The notes beneath the pieces are model-generated. The model was not told the origin of the DNA. It was given only the letters and a program-made list of their open reading frames with translations, and did not search any database. Shown here piece by piece: positions 45,365 through 53,268 of a DNA stretch of 64,000 nt (positions are counted from its first letter, which is position 1; each line of letters starts with the position of its first letter). The DNA comes from CAWHYG01 sp963833505. Lineage in GTDB: Bacteria > Eisenbacteria > RBG-16-71-46 > CAIMUX01. Location of the stretch: the NCBI GenBank assembly GCA_963833505.1, contig CAWHYG010000005.1, positions 640,037-704,036 of the forward strand. The letters are read 5' to 3'. Both the position numbers and the translations under genes were made by a program.

Positions 45365-46201
45365 GTGGAATCGCTTCGACTTGTCAACTGCGCGCGACCT
45401 TCTTGCGGAAAGCTCTTTTTCCTTTGCCGGTGGTGTGACCGTGGGAATCGCTACTGCTCTCGAGCCTGCTCCGGGCTGGCCCGGAGCAGCAGCGTATCTT
45501 CGGCCGGAAAGCGGTACCAGGCCGGGCGGGAGGGGAGACGGAAGCACGCCGCCCGCCAGAGTCGGTACCGCCTCCGGGGCGGGCAATGTGAGAAAGTGAC
45601 GCATCAGGGTACTCAACCCTCGTCCTGGTTTTGCAAGGTCTCCGCAGTTCCGGTGGAGGTGGTCCTTCAGGCCACGGTCTCGACCGGAGGGAAGGAGAAG
45701 ACCGATGCGAAGCCTTTGGATGGGGATCCGGCCGGGGTTGGAGTTCACCCGGATCTTGGTGCAGGACGGTTGGAATCAGTCGCTGCTCAAGGCGCGTCTG
45801 CCGCAGGCGCCGAGCGATCGGCGAGCGGTGGAGATGCTTTGCGCGGCGCTGGCGCTCTGGTGCGGACGGAAGGTGTGCGCTGCGCTGGTTGTGGACGGCC
45901 CGGGCGCTTCCTGCGTCACGAAACCATGGCGCGATACCGTCGACAGGTTCACCCGCCACGACCTTTTCGAAGTCCATCTCGGTCTCCCGAGGCCGCCCGG
46001 CCGAGGAGCGCGACCGCCTGGATGGACTCCATGACTACGATGAACTCCGCTGGTGGAACTTCACCGAGGTGGCACGATGATCCCGCCGGAGGTGCAGGTT
46101 CGCATCCGCCGCCTCTTCTTCGCCGAACACTGGCGGATCGGCACCATTGCGACGGAGCTTGGAGTCCATCCGGAGACCGTCCGCCGAGCCATCGAGAGTG
46201 A
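45365..46201 (+). CDS. Cys-rich small protein, transposon-associated; 3' part of the frame doubtful
   Basis: Only about the first 85 residues look real: LVNCARPSCGKLFFLCRWCD, RGNRYCSRACSGLARSSS, AGKRYQAGREGRRKHAARQS, ending KVTHQGTQPS. The pattern C-x4-C-x6-C-x2-C ... YC-x3-C with RYQ and VTHQG is one I have seen recurrently beside transposases; no function is known. After about 45640 the frame stays open only because of base composition and overlaps two other coding segments, so the true end is unclear. I infer it belongs to the IS21-type element. Confidence 0.5.
   Translation: MESLRLVNCARPSCGKLFFLCRWCDRGNRYCSRACSGLARSSSVSSAGKRYQAGREGRRKHAARQSRYRLRGGQCEKVTHQGTQPSSWFCKVSAVPVEVVLQATVSTGGKEKTDAKPLDGDPAGVGVHPDLGAGRLESVAAQGASAAGAERSASGGDALRGAGALVRTEGVRCAGCGRPGRFLRHETMARYRRQVHPPRPFRSPSRSPEAARPRSATAWMDSMTTMNSAGGTSPRWHDDPAGGAGSHPPPLLRRTLADRHHCDGAWSPSGDRPPSHRE
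45705..46080 (+). pseudogene. IS21 accessory ORF with a +1 frameshift
   Basis: From ATG 45705 (GGAG 7 nt upstream) the frame reads SLWMGIRPGLEFTRILVQDG and LPQAPSDRRAVEMLCAALAL, a small helical protein. Near 45982 the coding pattern jumps to the +1 frame: SRGRPAEERDRLDGLHDYDE then LRWWNFTEVAR, ending in a TGA that overlaps the istA start as ATGA. The smooth join suggests one protein of about 124 residues, either frameshifted by a 1-nt insertion or made by recoding. Function unknown; position suggests a transposition helper. Confidence 0.55.
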
Positions 46202-47603
46202 ACGCTTCAACGACAACAAGGCGGCTCCCCAGATCCGCCCCACCTTGCTTGATCCTTACAAGGACTTCATCGCTGCGGTCCTGCAACGTCATCCCCGCCT
46301 TCGCTCCACCCGCCTCTTCGAGATGATCCGGGCGCGCGGCTATCCCGGCTCCGCCGTCCAACTGCGTCGCTACGTGCGCACGGTGCGCCCCGCCCGCCAG
46401 CGCGAGGCCTACCTTCGGCTGCAAACTCTGCCGGCGGAGGAGGGCCAGGTCGATTGGGGTAACTTCGGCAAGCTCCGCATCGGAAACGCCACCCGCAACC
46501 TCTCCTGCTTCGTCTTCGTTCTCTCCTGGTCCCGGGCCATCTATGCCCGCTTCGCTCTCGATCAGACCCTGGAGAGCTTCCTGCGCGGGCACGTGGGCGC
46601 CTTCCGGTCCATGGGGGGCGTGGTCCGCTCCATCCTCTACGACAACCTCAAGTGTGTCGTGCTGGAGCGGATCGGGGATCATATCCGCTTCCATCCTCGT
46701 CTGCTGGACCTGGCCGGTCATTACCACTTCGCTCCCAAACCCTGCGCGGTCTACCGAGGAAACGAGAAGGGACGCGTCGAGAGGACCATCCAATACCTAC
46801 GTTCCTCCTTCTTCGCGGCCCGCTCCTTCCGCTCCGTGGCCGACCTCAACTTCCAACTCGCCGTCTGGACCGCCACCGTCGCCCATGCCCGCAAGGTCCC
46901 GGGAGATCCCACCGGTCGTCTGGTGGCCGAAGCTCTGGAGGAGGAGCGTCCTCGCCTCCTTCCCCTGCCCGAGCATGACTTCGACTGCGATCACCTCCGC
47001 CCCGTCGCCGCCGGCAAGACCCCCTACGTGCGCTTCGACGGCAATGACTACTCCATCCCGCATGACCGGGTGGGCCGGGTCCTGACCCTGGTCGCTTCCG
47101 AACATCTCGTCCGCATCCTCGACGGCGCCGGCGAGATCGCTCGCCATACCCGCAGCTACGATCGCGGAGAAACGGTCGAGGATCCCGCTCACCTCGCCGC
47201 CTTGGCCCGGGAGAAACGTCACGCCCATGAGCTGCGCGGGCGCGATCTCCTCCGCACCAGTTGCCCCCAGGCCGACCCTTTCATCGATGCCCTGGCCCTG
47301 CGCGGGGAACCGCTGGCCGGCCACACCTCTCGCCTGCTCAAGCTGCTCGACCGTTACGGGGCCGCCGAACTCGACGCCGCCCTCGACGAGGCCCTCGCTC
47401 GCGGGGCCATCTCCGCCGTCTCCGTCGCTCACATCCTCGATCGACGCGCCCGCGCCCGACACCAGTCCCCGCCGCTGGACGTCGTGCTCCCCGACGACCC
47501 GCGGGTCCGCGATCTCCGGGTCACGCCCCACTCCCTCGCAGACTATGACGACCTCTGTTCCCCTATGGAAAGCGAGGCGGATCCACATGACTCCACTGAC
47601 TGA
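46077..47603 (+). CDS. istA: IstA, IS21-family DDE transposase
   Basis: The transposase of IS21. It has an N-terminal helix-turn-helix (WRIGTIATELGVHPETVRRA) and a retroviral-integrase-type catalytic core with Asp in GQVDWGNFG, Asp in LYDNLK, and Glu in NEKGRVERTIQYLR. The C-terminal part is the IstA beta-barrel and helical region. 508 residues, normal for the family. ATG 46077 overlaps the stop of the accessory ORF (ATGA) and has GAGGTGG upstream. The 3' end overlaps istB by 17 bp. Confidence 0.95.
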   Translation: MIPPEVQVRIRRLFFAEHWRIGTIATELGVHPETVRRAIESERFNDNKAAPQIRPTLLDPYKDFIAAVLQRHPRLRSTRLFEMIRARGYPGSAVQLRRYVRTVRPARQREAYLRLQTLPAEEGQVDWGNFGKLRIGNATRNLSCFVFVLSWSRAIYARFALDQTLESFLRGHVGAFRSMGGVVRSILYDNLKCVVLERIGDHIRFHPRLLDLAGHYHFAPKPCAVYRGNEKGRVERTIQYLRSSFFAARSFRSVADLNFQLAVWTATVAHARKVPGDPTGRLVAEALEEERPRLLPLPEHDFDCDHLRPVAAGKTPYVRFDGNDYSIPHDRVGRVLTLVASEHLVRILDGAGEIARHTRSYDRGETVEDPAHLAALAREKRHAHELRGRDLLRTSCPQADPFIDALALRGEPLAGHTSRLLKLLDRYGAAELDAALDEALARGAISAVSVAHILDRRARARHQSPPLDVVLPDDPRVRDLRVTPHSLADYDDLCSPMESEADPHDSTD

Positions 47604-48384
47604 ACAGCTCGTCACTCTCGGCCTGCGCCACACCGCCGCTCACCTGGACGACACCATCGCCCTGGCCACCCGAAAACGTTGGAGTCCCACCCAGCTCCTG
47701 GAGTACATCGCGGAAACCGAGGACGCGGAACGCTCCCGGCGAAGCCTGGAACGGCGCCTGGCCCGCAGCAAGATCGGCCGCTTCAAACCCATGGCCGACT
47801 TCGACTGGGGCTGGCCCAAGAAGATCGATCGCGAGGCGGTCGAGGCCGCTTTGCAGCTCGACTTCCTGGGCGAGAACCGCAACCTCGTTCTGGTGGCCCC
47901 CCAGGGCCTGGGCAAGACCATGATCGCTCAGAACGTCGCCTATCAGGCCGTCCTGGCCGGTCACTCCGTCCTCTTCCTCACGGCGGCTCAGCTTCTCCTC
48001 GACCTTTGCTCCCAGGAATCCGCCCGCGCCCTGGACGCCAAGCTCCGTTACTACAGCAACACGACAGTCCTGGCCCTGGACGAAATCGGCTACCTCTCCT
48101 ATGACAGTCGCAACGCCGACCTGCTCTTCCAGATCGTCAGCCGCCGCTACGAAAGGAAGAGCCTCATCCTGACCACCAACCTGGCCTTCAGTCAGTGGCC
48201 CGGCATCTTTCCCAACGCCACCTCCGCCACCGCCCTGATCGATCGGGTCGTCCACCATGCCGAGATCATCCCCATCGAAGGAGAGAGCTTCCGAAAGCGA
48301 GAGGCGGAGGCGGCCCAAAGAGGACGCCGAACAAGCCGGCGGCATGATCAAATCGCCGGTCCAAAAAACAACGCTCCGGGGTGA
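47587..48384 (+). CDS. istB: IstB, IS21 helper ATPase
   Basis: A AAA+ ATPase that assists IstA in target choice and strand transfer. 265 residues. Walker A is APQGLGKT, with Ala at the usual first Gly; Walker B is LALDEIGYLSYD; the sensor region is LILTTNLAFSQW. GAGGCGG precedes ATG 47587. A 43-bp relic of an istB gene is found at 42.5 kb. Confidence 0.95.
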   Translation: MTPLTEQLVTLGLRHTAAHLDDTIALATRKRWSPTQLLEYIAETEDAERSRRSLERRLARSKIGRFKPMADFDWGWPKKIDREAVEAALQLDFLGENRNLVLVAPQGLGKTMIAQNVAYQAVLAGHSVLFLTAAQLLLDLCSQESARALDAKLRYYSNTTVLALDEIGYLSYDSRNADLLFQIVSRRYERKSLILTTNLAFSQWPGIFPNATSATALIDRVVHHAEIIPIEGESFRKREAEAAQRGRRTSRRHDQIAGPKNNAPG

Positions 48385-48393
48385 CCGCCAACA

Positions 48394-48915
48394 GTCATCG
48401 ACGGGCTGCCCGAGACGCACGCCACCCGGGAGTTCGCCAACCGCCACGGATCCAAGGTGTTCATGAACTTCTTCAACGAGCATCAGCGGGGCGCCCCGCG
48501 CTGGGACGAAGAAACGTCCGTGGTGCAGCTCAATCGCACCGAGGCTCTGGATATGTCCCGGGCGGCGGTGCGGGAACGAAAGCTCGTCCTGCCGAGCCGC
48601 TCACCCCGGATCGAGGAGTTCGCGCAGCACCTGGCGGCCGACGCCAAGGTCTTGGATGAGGACGAGGAGACGGGGGTCAAGAAGTACCGCTACGTCAAGA
48701 CGGGGACCAACCACTTCTCCCTGGCCTTCACCTACGCCTGGCTGGCGGCCATGAGGCCCGACGGCTGCATCCATGATCCTTCCGACCTCGGGGTGGTTCG
48801 CGACCGGATGAGCGAGGACTGGAGACTGGCCTTCGGTGCGGGGCGAGGGTCGCAAGGCCTGGCCTCGGTCCTTGGCATTTCGGGTGACTTGTCCTGGTCC
48901 GATCCCTGGAACTGA
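48394..48915 (+). pseudogene. C-terminal fragment of a phage terminase large subunit-like protein
   Basis: The frame begins at the IS21 edge with VIDGLPETHATREFANRHGS and continues FMNFFNEHQRGAPRWDEETS, VQLNRTEALDMSRAAVRERK, VLDEDEETGVKKYRYVKTGT and NHFSLAFTYAWLA. This pattern belongs to the C-terminal RNase H-like nuclease part of large terminase subunits. No N-terminal ATPase part is present on the other side of the IS, so the fragment is a phage remnant that cannot be expressed as a whole protein. Confidence 0.7.
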
Positions 48916-48931
48916 AAGAGCGATCGCAGGC

Positions 48932-49516
48932 TCAACAGGCCAGGTCGCGGATCCCGTTCCGGAGTTCTTCGTCCGAGGGATGGGTGTAGATCACGGTGGT
49001 CAAAGGGCTGGCGTGGCGGGCGAATCGTTGGGCGAGGAAGAGGTCGTGGGAGGCGCGGTACACACTACTCACCGCGGTGTGTCGCAACCCGTGGAAGGGA
49101 TAGAGCCGATCGAATCCCGCGAGCCCCTGCCAGGTCCGGAACAGCACCTGCAGGCGCCGGGGGGAGATGCGCCGGCGGGATTGCCCGCAGAAGAGCGGCG
49201 CGTCCGGACGGATCCGCTCCCCGCGCTCCAGCTTGTACCGCCAGAACCGCCGGAGCTTCGGCTCCAGCGCATCGGGCAGGAAGACGTCCCCGGCCCGGCC
49301 ACGCTTCGCGATCTCGGCTCGCACCCGGACCCGGAGCCGGGGCTGGCCGGTGGGGAAGAAGACGTCGCCCACGTCCAGGCCGACCAGCTCCGAGAGCCGC
49401 AGGCCCGTGCCGAGGGCGAGGGAGAAGACGAGGTTGTCCCGCACGTGGCCGGCGGTCGCCGCCAGGAGCGCTTGCGTCTCGTCGCGGGTCAGGGTCTGCG
49501 GGCTCAGGTGGGGCAT
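48932..49516 (-). CDS. Tyrosine recombinase, catalytic domain only
   Basis: A site-specific integrase of 194 residues. Catalytic residues: Arg in LALGTGLRLSELVGLDVG, His-x-x-Arg in YPFHGLRHTAVSS, His in FARHASPLTT, and Tyr in VIYTHPSDEEL. It lacks the N-terminal arm/core-binding domain, as do the small recombinases that accompany some IS91-type elements; that association is inference. A palindrome CTGTCGGGCGACAG lies 28 bp upstream of its ATG. Confidence 0.85.
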   Translation of the reverse strand: MPHLSPQTLTRDETQALLAATAGHVRDNLVFSLALGTGLRLSELVGLDVGDVFFPTGQPRLRVRVRAEIAKRGRAGDVFLPDALEPKLRRFWRYKLERGERIRPDAPLFCGQSRRRISPRRLQVLFRTWQGLAGFDRLYPFHGLRHTAVSSVYRASHDLFLAQRFARHASPLTTVIYTHPSDEELRNGIRDLAC

Positions 49517-49739
49517 GGCATCCTCCGGAGCCCAAGGGTGGCGCTGTCGGGCGACAGTTCAAGGGAATCCTGCCGCAGACGCGGCACCGATCTGGCGGCG
49601 GGGACGAAACGGGAGCAGAATCCGGGCAGGACGGGCGCGTCGATCGAAGCAACACGACTGAATCCGCCGGCAAATTCGGCCGGCCACGGGCGGCGCGCCC
49701 GCTTCCCAAATCTCCTGAACTGGCGGCCCGCTCCACCCT
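49517..49739. other. Upstream region of the recombinase, with a palindrome
   Basis: No gene. CTGTCG-GG-CGACAG (49544-49557) is a perfect 6-bp inverted repeat close to the recombinase start and may be an operator or a recombination site. Confidence 0.4.
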
Positions 49740-49849
49740 CCGTTTCGCGGCATGGGGTCCCGCGGACTTATCCGTTTCGCGGCATGACCCTTTTTCGTTT
49801 CTTCCGTTTGGCGGCATCGACCATTTTGGAGTTATCCGTTTGGCGGCAT
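49740..49849. repeat. Four 14-bp iterons CCGTTTsGCGGCAT at exact 32-bp spacing
   Basis: Copies at 49740, 49772, 49804 and 49836. The first two read CCGTTTCGCGGCAT and the last two CCGTTTGGCGGCAT. The spacing is exactly 32 bp each time, about three helical turns. Such regularly spaced sites resemble the multiple transposase-binding repeats at the ends of IS21-type elements, but no istA follows here. Confidence 0.85.
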
Positions 49850-49876
49850 CGGTTTTGGCGAAATCCGGTCAAACGG

Positions 49877-50250
49877 CAGGGTGCAAGCTCTTCGTCGGAG
49901 GCACGTAACTCTTTGCCTCCACGCAGGTAAGGGGATTTGTGCCTGCCTCAGAGGCGGGTGAAAACGCGACTTTCGGGGCCAAAACGTGCCGTTTAGATGC
50001 CCATTCCGCCGGGAAGGCCCCGGAACTGCCCCTGTCTCGCCTCCGGGAACCCGCCCGGCCGCGCCCGGAATCGCCGAAAGGTGCCGTCTGGCTGCCGGAC
50101 CTCGCGCCCACCGCGTCCAGAATCGCCAGGAACTGCCGCCCAGATGCCGCTTGGGCGTCGTGGTCTGAGCCAGTCACGCACTGCTTGTAGAACTGCCGCT
50201 CAGATGCCAGTTTCATATTTATATGAAAATAGGTAAAGTAGCTTGCACCC
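49877..50250. mobile_element. Possible non-autonomous element bounded by 13-bp inverted repeats
   Basis: CAGGGTGCAAGCT (49877-49889) and its exact complement AGCTTGCACCCTG (50238-50250) flank 374 bp. Inside are four diverged copies of a TGCCGyyyAGATGCC-like motif (near 49985, 50081, 50130 and 50191). No coding frame is convincing and no target duplication is seen. Confidence 0.5.
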
Positions 50251-50770
50251 TGATCACCCGGCGATGGTCTTGGCGAGATCCCGGAACCGTTCGATCGGGG
50301 AAGCATATCCGATCGGACTGAGGATCGTTCGACGCAGAATGATGTCCGAGGTGGGACGGGTTGAGTGGCGCCCTGAACCGGGGATCCGCGATGTAAGCCT
50401 CGATTTGGTAGGCGAGGTCGTTCATGCATCCGAGGACGACCCTGCTGTTCGTCCTTGTAATGACAGTATCAGACCAGAGGAGCATCAGCCTGTGCCGAGC
50501 GTCCGCGGGAAATCCCTCATCGACGAGCGAGCGCTGGAGGTTTTCCGCGAACACGCTATCGAAAGCAGCGAAGTCGTCGGCGACGAGGCCATGCGCAACG
50601 AAGGAGTAGTACGTTGTTGCGTGGGTGAACAGAACCGTCCTGCGTCGTTCGAGCCACAGGAGGTTGGCGAACCAGCTGGCGCCGAGCGGATCGTCGCCGC
50701 CTTCTGGCGAGCAACGCGGGTGTGACCGGAGTTCCCGAAGTAGCTTGACAGTGCAGCGGAGGACGAGCAT
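50219..50770 (-). CDS. DUF6933-type protein
   Basis: A protein of 183 residues matching the DUF6933 family: MLVLRCTVKLLRELR at the start, LGASWFANLLWLERRRTVLF in the middle, and SRVVLGCMNDLAYQIEAYI near the end. The family is small, soluble, of unknown function, and often found in accessory regions. ATG 50770 has GAGGA 8 nt upstream. The last 50 residues run past the family's usual end into the inverted-repeat element, so the original stop was probably lost. Confidence 0.75.
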   Translation of the reverse strand: MLVLRCTVKLLRELRSHPRCSPEGGDDPLGASWFANLLWLERRRTVLFTHATTYYSFVAHGLVADDFAAFDSVFAENLQRSLVDEGFPADARHRLMLLWSDTVITRTNSRVVLGCMNDLAYQIEAYIADPRFRAPLNPSHLGHHSASNDPQSDRICFPDRTVPGSRQDHRRVIRVQATLPIFI

Positions 50771-51102
50771 GGTTGCGATCCTCAGATTAGACGGTGGAGT
50801 CAGCGCCGTTGGTTGGGGCACAGCCGGCCGTCGCCCGATTCTCCCGCCCCTTGCAGGCCGAGGCAAGGGGTTCCCGGGAATCGAGGCCAAGCGGGACCGG
50901 AGGCGAATCCCGTGGCCGGATGGGGCATAACGGAGGAAGACTGGTGGTCCTGCAGGCAGGTGGTGGCCTGGCCGATCCCCTTGCACCCTATTCCATTCCG
51001 GCTGATACTCCTGGCCAACCGACCGGACACGGCTCGAGGCCCAGGTGATCCTGGGTGGGCTCCGGCGGGTGGGACGCCCTCAGTTCATGGGCAGAGGTGG
51101 CG
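50771..51102. other. Divergent intergenic region, no gene seen
   Basis: 332 bp between the DUF6933 gene (minus) and the restriction-modification gene (plus). No clear promoter or RNA was found. Confidence 0.45.
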
Positions 51103-51918
51103 TTGACCGAGAGCATCGTCGAACGATACCTGACCGATCTCAGGGAGATTCGGGCGACCGGATCCAACGTGCCGGAGACCTCCTTCTATCCCGCCCTGGA
51201 AGGGCTGCTCACAGAGATCGGGAAAGGGCTGTCCCCGAAGGTCCGCTGCGTGATCAGCCTGGCCAACCGCGGGGCCGGATTGCCGGATGGGGGGCTGTTC
51301 ACCGCGGACCAGTTCCGGCGGAAGGAACGTGATCCTCGGACAGGGGCGGGTTCGCTTCCCGACGAGGGTCCGGCCCGGGGCGTCATCGAGGCGAAGTCAC
51401 CGAGCGACGAGGTAGAGCGCATCGCGGAATCCGAGCAGGTCGGGCGGTACTGGCAGCGCTACGGAATGGTGCTGGTCACGAATTTCCGCTCGTTCGCGCT
51501 GATCGGCAAAGACGAATCCGGGCGGCCCCGAGCACTTGAGTCGTTCTCGTTCGCAGACTCGGAGAAGGATCTCTGGCGCGTGGCAGCTCATCCACGGAAG
51601 GCGGCCGCCGAGTGGGGCGAGCGCATGGTGGAATACCTCCGGCGCGTGATGTTGCACAACGCTCCCTTGGCAGCCCCGCAGGATGTGGCAGCCATCCTCG
51701 CATCGTACGCTCACGACGCCCGCCTGCGGCTTGAGCAAGTTGATCTTCCCGCCCTTGGGGGACTTCGGCAGGCGCTCGAAGAGTCCCTTGGTCTGAAATT
51801 CGAGGGGGAAAAAGGCGACCACTTCTTTCGCTCCACGCTCGTTCAGACCCTCTTCTATGGCGTGTTCTCCGCATGGGTTCTATGGGCACGGAGGCAGGAC
51901 GCCGAGCCTGCCAAGAAG
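51103..51918 (+). pseudogene. 5' part of a restriction-modification gene (nuclease and helical region), cut by ISL3
   Basis: N-terminal 272 codons of a single-chain ISP/type IIG-like restriction-modification protein. LPDGGLFTADQF followed by ARGVIEAKSPSDEV has the D...ExK arrangement of PD-(D/E)xK nucleases, then YWQRYGMVLVTNFRSFALIG, the usual continuation in this family. I chose TTG 51103 because AGAGG lies 5 nt upstream and the sequence TESIVERYLTDLREIRATGS is the family N-terminus. The frame is cut at codon 272 by the insertion element; the remaining part continues at 53269. Confidence 0.85.
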
Positions 51919-53260
51919 GGCTCCTTTCCCGAAAGTGTGATTACGGGAGCGGGAGGTCACCGCATCCATGCCGAATGGCTGTGACATAGGTGTCGACCGT
52001 GCGATAGCCGAAGGCCCGGTGGCTGACGACCTTGACCTTGTTGTTCATTCCCTCGAGCGCCCCGTTGGTCACACGGAGCCGAGCCCACGGCAGGATCCCA
52101 AACATGTGCTTGCGGACCATGCGGGCGAAGTGTTGAAACGGTTGCAGCCGGCTGTGACTCGCCCACCAGAGCCAGTGTGCAAGGTAGCGCGCGGCCCAAA
52201 CCGGACTCCGGTAGTCCCAGAAGCACTGGAAGGCTTCCTTCAGGTAGTAGGCCCGGACGATGGGTACGTTCTTCCGGCAGAGTGCCGACAGTCGCGTCTT
52301 TTCCTCGCGGTCGAGATTCCAAGGGTTCTTCAGCCAGAGCCAGCGTGTTTTCTTGAAGGCCCGCTTCTCCGCTCCCCGGAGCAGGCGCCAGCACTCCCTG
52401 CGCACGTCGTCCACCGCCCGGTTGAGATGTTGCACGATGTGGAAGCGGTCGAAGACGATGGTCGCCCGGGGCAGGGCTTGGCATACGGCCTCGACATAGG
52501 CTCCCCACATGTCGCAACAGACCACCGCGATCGAGCGGCCACGGCGCGGTCCCAACCAGGCGAGGAACCTCTTCATGGTCTCGCCGTCCCGGTTCTCCCC
52601 GATCCAGACCAGCGTGCCTCGCTCCAGGTCGTAGATCAACGTCAGGTAGCGCTGCCCCTTGCTCCGCGAGACTTCGTCGATCCCAATCCAATGAAGAGGA
52701 CGCCACCTCCGCCGCTTCAGTCCCCATGCCACCGCCGATCGCACCGCCGCCGCCACGGCCTTCCAGTCGAGCCCGAAATGCGCGGCTGTTTCCTTCCAGG
52801 AAAGCTGCCGAGAGAGCTGGGCGATCACCCTCGAAAGTCCGTGGGTAATGCGCTGCCAGGGACCCGCCCAGATCAGGTGCTCGATCCGTGGACCACACGC
52901 CGGACAGAGCAACCGGACGGGAGCGTAGCGGAGCACGAGCTCCCGATCTCGGATCCGCAGGTCCCGCCACTCCCGCTCGCGGCGCCGGCTGTGGATCTTG
53001 CTCGTCTCCCGTGAGCAATGGCTGCACCTCAACCGCCGGTTCGGGATCCGTTCAATCACGGCCACCAGCCGGTTCTCCTCTTCGATCACCTCCCGGACGC
53101 GATGGGCTTTCAACCCCAGGCCCTTTCTGATACATGTCTCCAGGCGCATCGGCTCCTGCCCTCCTTCCGTAGATTGAGAACTCCACGAAAGGTAGCAGAT
53201 CAAGCCGGTGCGCTATGTCCCCCAAACGGTTAGGCCAATCACACTTTCAGGAGAGCACCC
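51919..53260 (-). mobile_element. ISL3-family insertion sequence, complete
   Basis: 1342 bp. The left end GGCTCCTTTCCCGAAAGTGT and right end (read inward) GGGTGCTCTCCTGAAAGTGT form 24-bp inverted repeats with 20 of 24 matches, counting four more matching bases (GATT) on each side. A perfect 8-bp target duplication flanks it, as expected for ISL3. One transposase gene, oriented opposite to the disrupted gene. Confidence 0.93.
51941..53149 (-). CDS. ISL3-family transposase
   Basis: A DDE transposase of 402 residues. It has an N-terminal zinc-ribbon (RCSHCSRETSKIHSRRRERE ... LLCPACG), a helix-turn-helix (LSWKETAAHFGLDWKAVAAA), and the ISL3 catalytic Asp in HWIGIDEVSRSKG, Asp in VVCCDMWGAYVEA, and Glu in TNGALEGMNNKVKVVSHRAFG-type C-terminal sequence. 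ATG 53149 follows AGGAG. The frame is intact, so the element may be active. Confidence 0.94.
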   Translation of the reverse strand: MRLETCIRKGLGLKAHRVREVIEEENRLVAVIERIPNRRLRCSHCSRETSKIHSRRREREWRDLRIRDRELVLRYAPVRLLCPACGPRIEHLIWAGPWQRITHGLSRVIAQLSRQLSWKETAAHFGLDWKAVAAAVRSAVAWGLKRRRWRPLHWIGIDEVSRSKGQRYLTLIYDLERGTLVWIGENRDGETMKRFLAWLGPRRGRSIAVVCCDMWGAYVEAVCQALPRATIVFDRFHIVQHLNRAVDDVRRECWRLLRGAEKRAFKKTRWLWLKNPWNLDREEKTRLSALCRKNVPIVRAYYLKEAFQCFWDYRSPVWAARYLAHWLWWASHSRLQPFQHFARMVRKHMFGILPWARLRVTNGALEGMNNKVKVVSHRAFGYRTVDTYVTAIRHGCGDLPLP

Positions 53261-53268
53261 CCAAGAAG

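Larger units (their letters stand above)
45365..48393 (+). mobile_element. IS21-family element with accessory ORFs (left end approximate)
   Basis: Contains istA and istB in the usual overlapping order plus two upstream accessory ORFs. The right end is placed at 48393 (reading inward TGTTGGCGGTCACC), because terminase-like coding begins at 48394. I found no matching inverted repeat on the left, so the left end may be decayed or lie elsewhere between 45.3 and 45.7 kb. No target duplication was seen. Confidence 0.7.
51911..53268. repeat. 8-bp target-site duplication flanking the ISL3 element
   Basis: CCAAGAAG occurs at 51911-51918 and at 53261-53268, directly next to the two inverted repeats of the element. 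Removing the element plus one copy (1350 bp) restores the interrupted reading frame. Confidence 0.92.

Noticed and set aside
45287..45748. Upstream extension of the M48 peptidase frame
   Set aside because: It has no signal peptide or domain, and overlaps plus-strand ORFs of the IS21 region that look more like protein.
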